In this document: one piece after another, positions 1 to 8,353 of the stretch | Position numbering within the stretch: the stretch's first letter is position 1 | Layout: the number at the start of each line of letters is the position of its first letter | Source of the DNA: Peptoniphilaceae bacterium | GTDB taxonomy: Bacteria > Bacillota > Clostridia > Tissierellales > Peptoniphilaceae | NCBI GenBank assembly: GCA_030152565.1 | Contig: JASLJE010000002.1 | Coordinates: forward strand, 1-64,000 | Direction of reading: 5' to 3' | DNA: 64,000 bases | The notes under the pieces: model-generated | What the model was told of the DNA's origin: nothing | Databases searched by the model: none | What the model saw: only the letters and a program-made list of their open reading frames with translations | Program-made: the position numbers and the translations under genes

Positions 1-337
1 AATAGCTATGAGTGGGGCCCTAATGGCCCAATACAATGGCTATGTGGATGCAGCCATGGGCAAGGGAAGCTTGGTTGTAGCTCTGGCAGCTATTATAATT
101 GGGGATACAGTTTTTAGGAGAAGGGACAAGGTTAAGTTTACTAGTAGGGCCTTGGTAGGAGCCATACTTTATAAGCTTATAGGTGGCTTGGCCATAGATT
201 TAGGCCTAGACCCTAATGACCTATCAGCCATAAATGCCCTAATAGTGATACTTGTTTTAGTTTATAATAACTTTTTTATTGATTTAATAGATGGTTGGAA
301 AAAAAGAAGTCTGAATAAGGAGAAAAGAAATGCTTGA
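1..337 (+). CDS. ABC transporter permease, C-terminal part (cut by window start)
   Basis: This is the last ~112 codons of a membrane permease whose start lies upstream of the window; the reading frame is open from base 2. The visible part carries the SGALMAQYNG stretch and three hydrophobic segments that I associate with COG4120 permeases (BPD_transp_2 fold), which pair with COG1101 ATPases and a lipoprotein binding subunit. Those systems import small solutes, in several Firmicutes probably aromatic amino acids. The stop overlaps the next gene's start by 8 bases, so the two are translationally coupled. Substrate is not visible. Family call is from recalled motif similarity. Confidence 0.8.
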   Translation, partial: IAMSGALMAQYNGYVDAAMGKGSLVVALAAIIIGDTVFRRRDKVKFTSRALVGAILYKLIGGLAIDLGLDPNDLSAINALIVILVLVYNNFFIDLIDGWKKRSLNKEKRNA

Positions 338-1073
338 GATAAAAAATTTAACCAAGACCTTTAACAGGGGTACAGATAATGAAATCAAGGTCTTTGAAGA
401 TTTTAATATAAGTTTTGAGGAAAATAAGTGTACGGCCATCATAGGCCATAACGGTTGCGGCAAGTCCACACTTATGAATATAATTGGAGGAAATATAAGG
501 CCTGATGGGGGAGAAATTCTTATAAATGAGAAGAATATAGCCCCTCTTAAGGAAGAGGCCAGGTCAAAATATATAGGAAGAGTCCACCAAAATCCTTCTA
601 TGGGAGTGGCCCCATCCTTGACCATTTTAGAAAATATGGCCATGGCCCACAAGAAAAATGAAAAGTTTTCCCTTAGGCCCTTGGTTGACAAGAAAAATAT
701 AGATCTTTATAGGGAACTTTTAGGAAGTCTTGATTTAGGCCTGGAAGATATGATGGATACAAAGGTAAAGTACCTATCAGGAGGACAAAGACAGTCCCTA
801 TCCTTGATTATGTCAGCCATGAAGCATCCAGACATTATGCTTTTAGACGAGCATACAGCTGCTCTTGACCCTAAGACATCTTATTTGATTATGAATAAGA
901 CCAAGGAACTAATAGAAGACTTTAAAATGACAACCCTTATGATATCCCATAATATGGAGGATGCCCTAAAGTATTCAGACAGGCTGATCATGCTAAAGGA
1001 AGGCCGTATAGTCTTGGATGAGGCCAGTGAAAATCTGACAGTAGAGGACCTACAAACAATCTACATTAACTGA
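330..1073 (+). CDS. ABC transporter ATP-binding protein (COG1101 type)
   Basis: A 247-residue cytoplasmic ATPase. Walker A is GHNGCGKST (about residues 39-47), the signature is LSGGQRQ (about 155) and Walker B is IMLLDEHTAALDP (about 168-180), with the H-loop in MISHNMEDAL. The acidic residue after Walker B is Glu, so it should hydrolyse ATP. It overlaps the permease gene by 8 bases and is its energy module. The unusual LDEHTAALDP box, with His instead of Pro, is typical of the COG1101 family paired with COG4120 permeases. Substrate unknown. Confidence 0.9.
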   Translation: MLEIKNLTKTFNRGTDNEIKVFEDFNISFEENKCTAIIGHNGCGKSTLMNIIGGNIRPDGGEILINEKNIAPLKEEARSKYIGRVHQNPSMGVAPSLTILENMAMAHKKNEKFSLRPLVDKKNIDLYRELLGSLDLGLEDMMDTKVKYLSGGQRQSLSLIMSAMKHPDIMLLDEHTAALDPKTSYLIMNKTKELIEDFKMTTLMISHNMEDALKYSDRLIMLKEGRIVLDEASENLTVEDLQTIYIN

Positions 1074-1105
1074 CTATGATAAAAAAACAACCAACCCTGC
1101 TTGGT

Positions 1106-1132
1106 AAATACTTATAGAGGGTATAAGTATTT
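1106..1132. terminator. 11-bp perfect inverted repeat after the ABC genes
   Basis: AAATACTTATA and TATAAGTATTT are separated by GAGGG, giving an 11-bp AU-rich stem with a 5-base loop. Only three or four T follow, so it is a weak intrinsic terminator at best; it could equally be an operator for the downstream hydrolase gene, whose start codon is 20 bases away. Confidence 0.45.
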
Positions 1133-1152
1133 TATATGAAAAGGGGGTACAT

Positions 1153-1962
1153 ATGTCAGAAAAAATTATTAAATCATTTGATGGAACAGGACTTTTTGTT
1201 AAAAAGGAAGTAAGACCTAGTGATAGGGCTGTTTTAGTCATAGTCCATGGTCTTTGTGAACACCAGGGAAGATATGATTACTTTGCAGAAAAACTTCATG
1301 ACCAGGACATAGGAACCTATAGGTATGACAATAGGGGACACGGCAGGTCAGAGGGAGAAGAAGTATATTTGGATGACTTTAATGACCTGCTAGATGATGC
1401 AAACTTTATAGTGGATATGGCCATAAGGGAAAATCCAGACAAGGATATTTTTTGCCTAGGCCATAGCATGGGAGGCTTTACCATATCTTTATTTGGAGCC
1501 AAGTATCCTAAGAAGGATATAAAGGGGATTATAACCTGTGGAGCTTTAACCTCTAACAATAGTGATTTAACCAAAAACATTGAAGAGGGACTAGATCCTA
1601 AAATGCAGATTCCCAATGAATTAGGAGATGGAGTTTGTTCAGTTAAGGCGATTATGGATGACTACCTGGCTGATCCTTTAAATAAAAAGTTTATAACCAT
1701 GGGACTTTTCTACCAGCTATTAGAGGGAATAGACTGGTTTAGTGAAAGAAGAAAGGACTTTTCTTATCCGCTTCTAATCCTACATGGGGAAGACGACAGC
1801 TTGGTTTCAGTTAAGGATAGCTATGAGTTATTCCACAAGGCTCAAGTTAAGGACAGGCAAATGAAGATTTATGGAGGTCTCTACCATGAAATTCTTAATG
1901 AATACTGTAGGGATGAGGTAATTGGAGATATTATAGGCTGGATAAAAAATAGAATAGATTAG
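1153..1962 (+). CDS. Alpha/beta hydrolase, monoacylglycerol lipase/lysophospholipase-like
   Basis: A 269-residue soluble enzyme of the Hydrolase_4 (serine aminopeptidase S33/MGL) type. It has the HGLCEH oxyanion segment near residue 32, the nucleophile elbow GHSMGG with Ser105, the acid in HGEDD (about 217) and the base His in GLYHE (about 243), so the triad looks complete. The RYDNRGHGRSEG stretch is characteristic of monoglyceride lipases and lysophospholipases. No signal peptide, so it acts inside the cell, probably on monoacylglycerols or short esters. It sits alone between a weak hairpin and a strong terminator. Start ATG has AAGGGGG upstream. Exact substrate cannot be told. Confidence 0.85.
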   Translation: MSEKIIKSFDGTGLFVKKEVRPSDRAVLVIVHGLCEHQGRYDYFAEKLHDQDIGTYRYDNRGHGRSEGEEVYLDDFNDLLDDANFIVDMAIRENPDKDIFCLGHSMGGFTISLFGAKYPKKDIKGIITCGALTSNNSDLTKNIEEGLDPKMQIPNELGDGVCSVKAIMDDYLADPLNKKFITMGLFYQLLEGIDWFSERRKDFSYPLLILHGEDDSLVSVKDSYELFHKAQVKDRQMKIYGGLYHEILNEYCRDEVIGDIIGWIKNRID

Positions 1963-1966
1963 GCTG

Positions 1967-1995
1967 GAAAGGGTGTGTTTATCACACCTTTTTTT
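1967..1995 (+). terminator. Intrinsic terminator of the hydrolase gene
   Basis: GGTGTG (1972-1977) pairs with CACACC (1983-1988) and is followed by seven T. Confidence 0.85.
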
Positions 1996-2007
1996 CTGCC
2001 ATAAACT

Positions 2008-2066
2008 TTGACAAGAGACTGGCTTAGGAATATAATGAACAGTGTTCAATGGCGAAAATGTTCATT
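2008..2066 (+). promoter_or_regulatory. Consensus sigma-A promoter with palindromic operator for the MATE gene
   Basis: TTGACA (2008-2013), a 17-base spacer and TATAAT (2031-2036) form a perfect housekeeping promoter. The last T of the -10 begins a perfect palindrome, TGAACA-G-TGTTCA (2036-2048), and a further half site ATGTTCAT lies at 2058-2065. The placement over the start site suggests repression by a dimeric regulator (MarR or TetR type), inferred; none is encoded next to it. Confidence 0.75.
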
Positions 2067-2079
2067 ATAGGAGAGTAAG

Positions 2080-3435
2080 ATGGAAAAAGAAGGAAAAATT
2101 GAAATATTTGAATCATATGAACCTAGAAAAGCAGTCTTAAAAATGTCCTTACCCATAGTTTTTGGTATGCTAATCCAAATTCTATACAGTATGGTTGACA
2201 TATATTTTATAGGTAAGTTAAATGATCCAAATCAAATGGCAGCGGCAAATATATCCATGCCAATATTTATGATAACCATGGCCCTAGCCTCCATAGTTGG
2301 GGTTGGAGCAAGTTCAGAACTTGCCAGGGCCCTGGGCAAGAAAAAGGAAGAAAAGACAGAAAAAATCCTGGGTACAGCCCTGGTTTTAAGCTTTATTATA
2401 GGCTTGGTATACTCTATACTAGTCCTTGTTTTTAAGGATAAGATAGCCCTTCTTCTAGGAGCTAACAACCAAGTGACCCAGGCCTATACCAGTGACTATA
2501 TATCTATTTTAGGCCTGGGATCCCTGGCAGTTATTTTTAACTATGTTATGGGGCAGATGTTAAGAAGTGAATCAGATGTTAAGACTTCTGTAATAGGAAT
2601 GAGCCTGGGGATAGTGGCTAATATTATCCTAGACCCTATCTTTATCTTAAAATTAAATATGGAAGTTAGGGGTGCTGCTATAGCAACCATCTTGGGAAAC
2701 CTACTTTCCTTTATCTATTATTTGCTTAAGTACTTGAGAAAGAAGACCTATGTAGGTCTTGAAAAAGACTATGTAAAGCTAGATAAAGAAATAAGTATAG
2801 ATATTTTAAAGATTGGTATACCAGCATCTTTAAACCAACTTCTTATAAGTGTGGCCATGACGATTAGTAACAATATAGCCAAGGGCTATGGGGTATCCAC
2901 CCTGGCAGCCATGGGGATTGTAAGTAAGATCATGTCCATAGGAACCTTTATATATATAGGTTTTGCTGCAGGAAGCCAGCCTATAGTAGGCTATAATTTT
3001 GGGGCTGAAAACATGAAGAGGTTAAGGGCTATACTTAGGACTACCTATAGGATAGTTTTTCTTATAGGCCTGGTTTTATTTGCTAGTTTTCAAATCTTTG
3101 CCAGTCAAATTGTAGGATTTTTAATCAAGGATCCTGAAGTTATAGAGATAGGTAGTTTTATACTTAGAAGGGTTTCTCTTTCCTTACTAGTGGTAGGGTC
3201 TCAAATGGTTAGCGCATCAGCCATCCAGGCCATGGGTAAGGCCAAGGCCTCCCTATTTTTATCGGTGGCTAGACAGGGAATTTTATTTATTCCCCTAATC
3301 TATATCTTAAATGCCAGCCTGGGCTTTAATGGCTTTGTCTTTGCCCAACCCTTGGCAGATGGGATAATGATTTTTATAACCCTAACAGTCCTACTTAAAA
3401 TATTAAATAAAACAGAAAGAGAATTAGCTTCCTAA
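2080..3435 (+). CDS. MATE family multidrug/Na+ antiporter
   Basis: A 451-residue, 12-helix inner-membrane protein. The start of the MatE domain is visible as VLKMSLPIVFGMLIQILYSM, and the mid-protein repeat begins at IDILKIGIPASLNQLL (about 240), matching the two six-helix halves of the family (usual length about 450). Such pumps export cationic drugs or metabolites using Na+ or H+ gradients. It stands alone behind a strong, operator-controlled promoter, which fits an inducible pump. Its last 12 bases overlap the convergent response regulator gene. Start chosen at ATG 2080 with GGAGAG upstream. Substrate unknown. Confidence 0.92.
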   Translation: MEKEGKIEIFESYEPRKAVLKMSLPIVFGMLIQILYSMVDIYFIGKLNDPNQMAAANISMPIFMITMALASIVGVGASSELARALGKKKEEKTEKILGTALVLSFIIGLVYSILVLVFKDKIALLLGANNQVTQAYTSDYISILGLGSLAVIFNYVMGQMLRSESDVKTSVIGMSLGIVANIILDPIFILKLNMEVRGAAIATILGNLLSFIYYLLKYLRKKTYVGLEKDYVKLDKEISIDILKIGIPASLNQLLISVAMTISNNIAKGYGVSTLAAMGIVSKIMSIGTFIYIGFAAGSQPIVGYNFGAENMKRLRAILRTTYRIVFLIGLVLFASFQIFASQIVGFLIKDPEVIEIGSFILRRVSLSLLVVGSQMVSASAIQAMGKAKASLFLSVARQGILFIPLIYILNASLGFNGFVFAQPLADGIMIFITLTVLLKILNKTERELAS

Positions 3436-4152
3436 TTCTCTTTTTCTATATTCTGATGGGCTTAGGCCCTTGTAGTTTTTAAAGGCCCTACTAAAATAGT
3501 GCTGGGAACTATAGCCTACATAGTCTGATATGTTTTTTAAAGTTTTCTTAGGGTCCTTCATCATCTCTATGGCTGTGTTTATCCTAAGAATATTAACATA
3601 GTCAGTAAAGTTATAGCCAGTTTTTTCCTTGATATACTTGCTCAGATAAGAAGTACTCAAGTAGAGCTTACTCGAGACGTCAACCAGGGTTAGGTCCTGG
3701 TTCTTATAGTTTTTCTTAATATAGTCAAGAGGATCAAGGGCTATTTCCTGGTCATCCATATTTATTTTAAGCAGGTCTTTCTTATAGGCATCCATGGCAG
3801 ATATTAGGATGTCCTTAAATTTTTTATAGTTGATGGGTTTTAAGAGATAGGCAAAGACCCCTAATTCTATGGCCCTTTGGGCATAGCTAAATTCATCATA
3901 GCCTGAAATTATTATAATCTTAGACCTGGGACTGATGGTTTTTATCTCTTCGATTGAGTCCAGGCCATTTAGTCTGGGCATATTAATATCCATAAGTATT
4001 ATTTCAGGCCTATATTCTTCCACAAGTTCTATGGCTTCCAGCCCGTCCTGGGCTAGAAATATGGTTTGAATGCCCAGCTTATAGGAATTTATAAGATTTT
4101 CCAAGCCATGGGCTATGGTCTTTTCATCATCGGCTATTAAAATTCTAAACAT
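3424..4152 (-). CDS. Response regulator, AraC-type DNA-binding output (YesN-like)
   Basis: A 242-residue protein with an N-terminal receiver domain (about 1-120; acidic pair after FRILIADDE, phosphoacceptor Asp in IILMDINMP near residue 54, Lys in LLKPI near 106) and a C-terminal AraC double helix-turn-helix (about 140-240) ending SSQHYFSRAFKNYKGLSPSEYRK. It is the cytoplasmic output of the sensor kinase just upstream, whose gene overlaps it by 8 bases. YesN-like regulators usually control transport or catabolic genes close by. The best candidate target is the divergent secreted reductase gene at 5988, an inference from position only. Confidence 0.93.
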   Translation of the reverse strand: MFRILIADDEKTIAHGLENLINSYKLGIQTIFLAQDGLEAIELVEEYRPEIILMDINMPRLNGLDSIEEIKTISPRSKIIIISGYDEFSYAQRAIELGVFAYLLKPINYKKFKDILISAMDAYKKDLLKINMDDQEIALDPLDYIKKNYKNQDLTLVDVSSKLYLSTSYLSKYIKEKTGYNFTDYVNILRINTAIEMMKDPKKTLKNISDYVGYSSQHYFSRAFKNYKGLSPSEYRKRELGS

Positions 4153-5845
4153 CTTCCTCCTCCTTTATGGGTAGGATAAGCCTTATAGAGCTTCCCTTGT
4201 CCAGGCTGCTATCTATAGTAATAGTATAGGACTTTCCATACTTGTTTTTTAGTCTTTCATTTACATTATAAAGGCCATAATTATCAGTAGCTATAGAGTT
4301 GGCCAAGTTTTCTCTAAGCTTGTACAAGGTTTTTTCATCCATGCCCTGACCATTGTCAAAAACTTCCAGTTCAACAAAATCCTTTTTATGAAGGATGGAT
4401 ATATTTATTAACCCCCTTCTATCTAAAGGCTTTATGCCATGGTAGATAGAGTTTTCAACCAGTGGTTGGAGGATGAGTTTGGGTAGAAAAATATTTTCCA
4501 GGTTTTCATCCTTGGTCAAATTAAAGTCCAACTTGTCCTCATAGCGGGTTTTTTGTATGTAGAGATAGGCCAGAGTTTGGTTTATCTCCTCTTCCAGGCT
4601 TATTAACTCCCTGCCGTCATTTAAGCTTAGCCTGAAAAACTCAGACAGGTTATTGATTAAATCAGCCACCTCATAATTATCCTTTTCCAAGGCCTTCCAC
4701 TGGATGGTATCCAGAGTATTGTAGAGAAAGTGGGGCTTGATTTGTGACTGGAGGATCTTTATTTCCAAGTCTCTTTTTTGTTCTTCCATTTTTGAGGTCT
4801 TAACTAGAAGACCCTTAATATCATCTAACATTTTATTAAAGTAGTGGCCTAGGGAGGATATTTCATCCTGGCCCTTAACCTGGTAGTAGGAGTCTAGCTT
4901 GCCCTGGGAAACCTCCGACATATTGTATTTCAACTCTTGTATGGGCCTTACTATGGAACCAGATATGAAAATGGATGTTATGATTGAAATTAAAATAAAT
5001 AAAAATCCAATGGAGAGGATTATATTTATTATACTGTCAATCTGCTGGTTCATAGAGTCCTCCTTAATCATGGAACACAAGATCCAGTTGGGCGAATGGG
5101 GTATGTAGTTGTAATAGACCCTGGTCATTTGTCCATTTACATTTTCCACCTGGAGGGACCCTTGTCTTTTTACTTGAAAAGAATCCTTAATTAGTTGAAG
5201 ATCTTCTTCCTGAATATAGCTACTAGTAAGTTTGTTCTTATTTACACTATAGGGTTCTAGGTCTGTATTCATTATCCAGGAGAAGCCATCGTAGATCTCA
5301 ATATTATTGACTATTTGAGATATGTTATCCAGGGGAATGGCCCCATTAATAAAGCCTATCTTTTTATTCTCTTCATTCCTAATGGCATAGGAGAGTAAAA
5401 AAATTGGCCTGCTATCTGATCTGGAGATAACTGGTTCAGAGACGACATAATCTACATTTGTGGTCATGAGCTTATTAAAATAGTCTCTTTTAGATACGTC
5501 AATATACCAGTTTTCCCCGACAAATCCTATTCCATCTGTCGCTCCAAGGGCAAATCTATACTTAAAATCATCTGATTGGTTTAGCTTTTCTATAAACCTA
5601 TGGACCTCTTCCTTGTCCAAATTATTGGCCAGGTCAAGTCCCAATAGGACCTTGATCTCACTTTTTCTCTTGTCCAACCAAGATCCGACCTCATGGGCCT
5701 TGGAATCTAAGAGTTGGCTAATCTCTTCATCTAGCTGGGCCAGGTGCTTTTCCTTGACCTGGGTCTGCATCATATAAAGAAGGGGAGAAAAGGTAAGTAG
5801 TATACATAGGATAAATATAATAATAATTTTTAATCTAAGGGACAT
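4145..5845 (-). CDS. Membrane sensor histidine kinase (YesM-like, extracellular Cache-type domain)
   Basis: A 566-residue kinase. An N-terminal membrane helix (about 4-24) is followed by a ~230-residue extracytoplasmic sensor that looks like a double Cache domain (WYIDVSKRDYFNKL, IFLLSYAIR), a second helix (about 270-295), HAMP, then a His_kinase domain with the phospho-His in QIKPHFLYNTLDTIQW and an HATPase_c domain with the N box LQPLVENSIYHGI and DNGQGM. This is the YesM/LytS-like architecture. Cache domains bind small extracellular ligands such as carboxylates or amino acids. Its start has GGAGG four to five bases upstream. It is divergent from the FMN/FAD reductase gene, which may be induced by the sensed ligand (inference). 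Confidence 0.93.
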   Translation of the reverse strand: MSLRLKIIIIFILCILLTFSPLLYMMQTQVKEKHLAQLDEEISQLLDSKAHEVGSWLDKRKSEIKVLLGLDLANNLDKEEVHRFIEKLNQSDDFKYRFALGATDGIGFVGENWYIDVSKRDYFNKLMTTNVDYVVSEPVISRSDSRPIFLLSYAIRNEENKKIGFINGAIPLDNISQIVNNIEIYDGFSWIMNTDLEPYSVNKNKLTSSYIQEEDLQLIKDSFQVKRQGSLQVENVNGQMTRVYYNYIPHSPNWILCSMIKEDSMNQQIDSIINIILSIGFLFILISIITSIFISGSIVRPIQELKYNMSEVSQGKLDSYYQVKGQDEISSLGHYFNKMLDDIKGLLVKTSKMEEQKRDLEIKILQSQIKPHFLYNTLDTIQWKALEKDNYEVADLINNLSEFFRLSLNDGRELISLEEEINQTLAYLYIQKTRYEDKLDFNLTKDENLENIFLPKLILQPLVENSIYHGIKPLDRRGLINISILHKKDFVELEVFDNGQGMDEKTLYKLRENLANSIATDNYGLYNVNERLKNKYGKSYTITIDSSLDKGSSIRLILPIKEEEDV

Positions 5846-5897
5846 AAAACCTCCTTTTTTCTATTATAAACTAAATAATTAAAAAATAAACAAATAA

Positions 5898-5940
5898 AGC
5901 TTAAAGTATAAACTTTATAGTTATTTATGCAAATAAATAT
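5898..5940. promoter_or_regulatory. Inverted repeats in the kinase/reductase divergent region
   Basis: The 142-base divergent region holds AAAGT-ATAA-ACTTT (5903-5916) and ATTTAT-GCAA-ATAAAT (5923-5938). Either could be a site for the adjacent AraC-type regulator, but in such AT-rich DNA they may be chance. No clear -35/-10 pair was assigned. Confidence 0.3.
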
Positions 5941-5987
5941 AAACAATTATGTTATATACTTAACACATAAGAAATCAGGAGGGTGTA

Positions 5988-7775
5988 ATGAAGAAAAATT
6001 TATTAATCTATTTATTGATTTTTGCCATGGTTTTTACCAGCGTAGGCTGTCAGTCCCAAGACAAAAAACCAGAAGATGCAAAAGTATCTGAAAACAAGAT
6101 AGAAGACGGTACATATGAAGGTAAGGGAAATGGTAAGGGCGGAGAAATTGCCATTGAAATGGAAATCAAGGATGACCAAATAAAGGCTATCAAGGTTTTA
6201 TCCCACAATGAAACAGACGGTTTTGAAAAGGCCATGGATACTTTAACAGAATCCATAGTTAAGTCTAATTCCTTAGATGTGGACATGGTAGCAGGCTGTA
6301 CCCTAACTTCAACAGGCTTTATGGAAGCTGTTAAGAATGCTTTAGAAAATGCCAAGGCAGATGAAGGCATGTTAAAAAAGATTGAAGTAGAAGCTAAAAA
6401 TGACGACAAAAAAGAAGTTGAAGAAGAGTATGACATAGTGGTTATCGGAGGCGGTGGAGCTGGTCTAACAGCTGCAATCCAAGCCAAGGAAAAGGGAGCC
6501 AGTGTTATCCTTCTTGAAAAAATGCCACTACTAGGTGGAAATACCTTAATATCAGGGGCTGAAATGGCTGTTGCCAATAACTGGTTACAAGAAAAAGAAA
6601 AGATAGAAGACAGTGTAGACCTTCACGTAAAAGACTTTATGGAAGGTGGAGACAATATAAGTGATGAAAAGTTAGTTAGGGTTATAGCAGAAAACTCCCT
6701 AGCAGCTGCAGAATGGCTAAGAGATGACATAGGTGTTGAATGGGAAGATGAAATGATGCACTTTGGTGGCCATAGTGTTAAAAGATCTCTAGTTCCTAAG
6801 GGAGCAAGTGGTAAGGAAATAATAAGCAAGTTGGCTAAAAAGGCTGAAGAACTTGAAATACCAGTAAAGTTAAATACTAAGGCCTTTGAATTAATTCAAG
6901 AAGACAAGAAGGTTGTTGGAGTTAAGGCTAGCTCTGAAGATGAAGAAATCACCTATAGGGCTAAAAATGTAATTATAGCATCTGGTGGATTTGGATCTAA
7001 TGTGGAAATGAGAGTTAAGTACAATCCTGAAATAGATGACAAGATACTTTCTACCAATGGACCTGGTATTACAGGTGATGGTATTGTTATGGCAGAGGCT
7101 GTAGGAGCAGATTTAGAAGGAATGGAACACATCCAAACCTACCCAATTTGTGACCCCCTTACAGGAACTCTTCTATACTTTGATGATGCCAGACTATATG
7201 GCCATACCATCATAGTTAACAAGGAAGGTAAGAGATTTGTTGAAGAATTAGGAAGAAGAGATGAAATGTCCATGGGTATTAAGGCCCAAACAGGATCAGT
7301 TTGCTATGAACTTATAGACCAAAATGGCTATGAAGAAAGTAAACTTGAAGAAAACCATAAGCCAGAACTTGACTATCTATATGAAAACAAGCTTTTAGTT
7401 AAAGCAGATAGTTTGGAAGAGGCAGCTAAATTCTTTGAAATAGACTATGAAGCATTAAAGGAAACAGTTGATAATTACAATAAGTATGTAGAAGAAGGAA
7501 AGGACCCTGAGTTTAATAAGAGAAGCCTACCTTCTAAAATTGAAAAGGGACCTTTCTACATTCTTAAGGCAGCTCCAGCAGTTCACCACACTATGGGTGG
7601 GGTAAAGATAGACACAGAAGCTAGAGTTTTAGACAAGGCTGGAAATCCAATTGAAGGTCTATATGCAGCTGGTGAAGTTACAGGTGGAATCCACGGTAAG
7701 AATAGACTTGGTAGTAATGCTATAGCAGATATTATAGTATTTGGTAGAATAGCAGGAACCAATGCCAGTAAATAG
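5988..7775 (+). CDS. Secreted flavinylated FAD-dependent reductase (fumarate/urocanate reductase family) lipoprotein
   Basis: A 595-residue exported flavoprotein. A signal peptide ends in a lipobox-like SVGC with Cys21, so it should be tethered outside the membrane. Residues ~40-120 are an FMN-bind domain whose AGCTLTS motif (Thr105) is the likely ApbE flavinylation site. Residues ~148-590 are an FAD_binding_2 domain with the Rossmann motif IVVIGGGGAGLTAA, the EELGRRDEMS segment carrying a candidate catalytic Arg, and the HTMGGVKID and HGKNRLGSNA flavin contacts. Known relatives reduce fumarate, urocanate, cinnamates or similar acceptors as respiratory sinks fed through flavinylated proteins. 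Acceptor here is unknown. It faces a Cache-type two-component system and ends in a strong terminator, so it is a single-gene unit. Confidence 0.88.
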   Translation: MKKNLLIYLLIFAMVFTSVGCQSQDKKPEDAKVSENKIEDGTYEGKGNGKGGEIAIEMEIKDDQIKAIKVLSHNETDGFEKAMDTLTESIVKSNSLDVDMVAGCTLTSTGFMEAVKNALENAKADEGMLKKIEVEAKNDDKKEVEEEYDIVVIGGGGAGLTAAIQAKEKGASVILLEKMPLLGGNTLISGAEMAVANNWLQEKEKIEDSVDLHVKDFMEGGDNISDEKLVRVIAENSLAAAEWLRDDIGVEWEDEMMHFGGHSVKRSLVPKGASGKEIISKLAKKAEELEIPVKLNTKAFELIQEDKKVVGVKASSEDEEITYRAKNVIIASGGFGSNVEMRVKYNPEIDDKILSTNGPGITGDGIVMAEAVGADLEGMEHIQTYPICDPLTGTLLYFDDARLYGHTIIVNKEGKRFVEELGRRDEMSMGIKAQTGSVCYELIDQNGYEESKLEENHKPELDYLYENKLLVKADSLEEAAKFFEIDYEALKETVDNYNKYVEEGKDPEFNKRSLPSKIEKGPFYILKAAPAVHHTMGGVKIDTEARVLDKAGNPIEGLYAAGEVTGGIHGKNRLGSNAIADIIVFGRIAGTNASK

Positions 7776-7800
7776 TTAAAAGTTAAGAAAAAGTTATAAG

Positions 7801-7832
7801 GAGAAGTATTTTTAAATACTTCTCTTTTTTTT
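7801..7832 (+). terminator. Strong intrinsic terminator of the reductase gene
   Basis: GAGAAGTATTT (7801-7811) pairs perfectly with AAATACTTCTC (7814-7824) and eight T follow. Confidence 0.93.
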
Positions 7833-7876
7833 GTAACAAAAGAGAGATAGGCTACACTTATATATAGGAGGTGGAT

Positions 7877-8353
7877 ATGGATAGGATTGAAGACCTATAT
7901 TATGAATACAAGGATGATGTCTATAGATATGCTTTAAGCCTATCCAAGGACAGCTACCAGGCAGAAGAGTTGGTCCAGGAGACCTTCCTAAGGGCACTTA
8001 AGGGAATCCTTAGCTTTAAGGGACAGTCTAGTTTAAAAACTTGGCTTTTCTCTATATGTAGGAATACTTATTTTGAAATGATTAGAAAGAAAAAAGACTT
8101 TTATAATCTAGATGAATTATATGATCTAGAAGGAAGGGAAAATACTGAAGATAGGGCCTTGGAAAGAGAACTCTTGGACCTAATAGATGACTATCTAAGG
8201 GACAAGGGGGAGAAAAAACAGAAAATATTTTATATGAGGCTGGGAGGATATTCCTACTATGAGATAGGAGAAGAGCTTAAAATATCTGAGACTTCAGCCA
8301 GAGTTAGTTTTTTTAGGATGAAAAAAGAATTGGGAGAAAGGGTGGAAAAATGA
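7877..8353 (+). CDS. ECF-type RNA polymerase sigma factor
   Basis: A ~158-residue sigma factor with region 2 (about 5-70; YQAEELVQETFLRALKG and the SLKTWLFSICRNTYFEM core) and region 4 (about 100-155; the YYEIGEELKISETSARVSFFRMKKEL helix-turn-helix), and no region 1 or 3. I prefer ATG 7877 over the in-frame GTG 7871, because that GTG lies inside the AGGAGGTG ribosome site. It overlaps the anti-sigma gene by four bases (ATGA). ECF factors of this kind answer envelope or redox stress. A TGTAAC element at 7831-7836 with CTACAC 14 bases later resembles an ECF promoter, so autoregulation is possible but uncertain. Confidence 0.92.
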   Translation: MDRIEDLYYEYKDDVYRYALSLSKDSYQAEELVQETFLRALKGILSFKGQSSLKTWLFSICRNTYFEMIRKKKDFYNLDELYDLEGRENTEDRALERELLDLIDDYLRDKGEKKQKIFYMRLGGYSYYEIGEELKISETSARVSFFRMKKELGERVEK

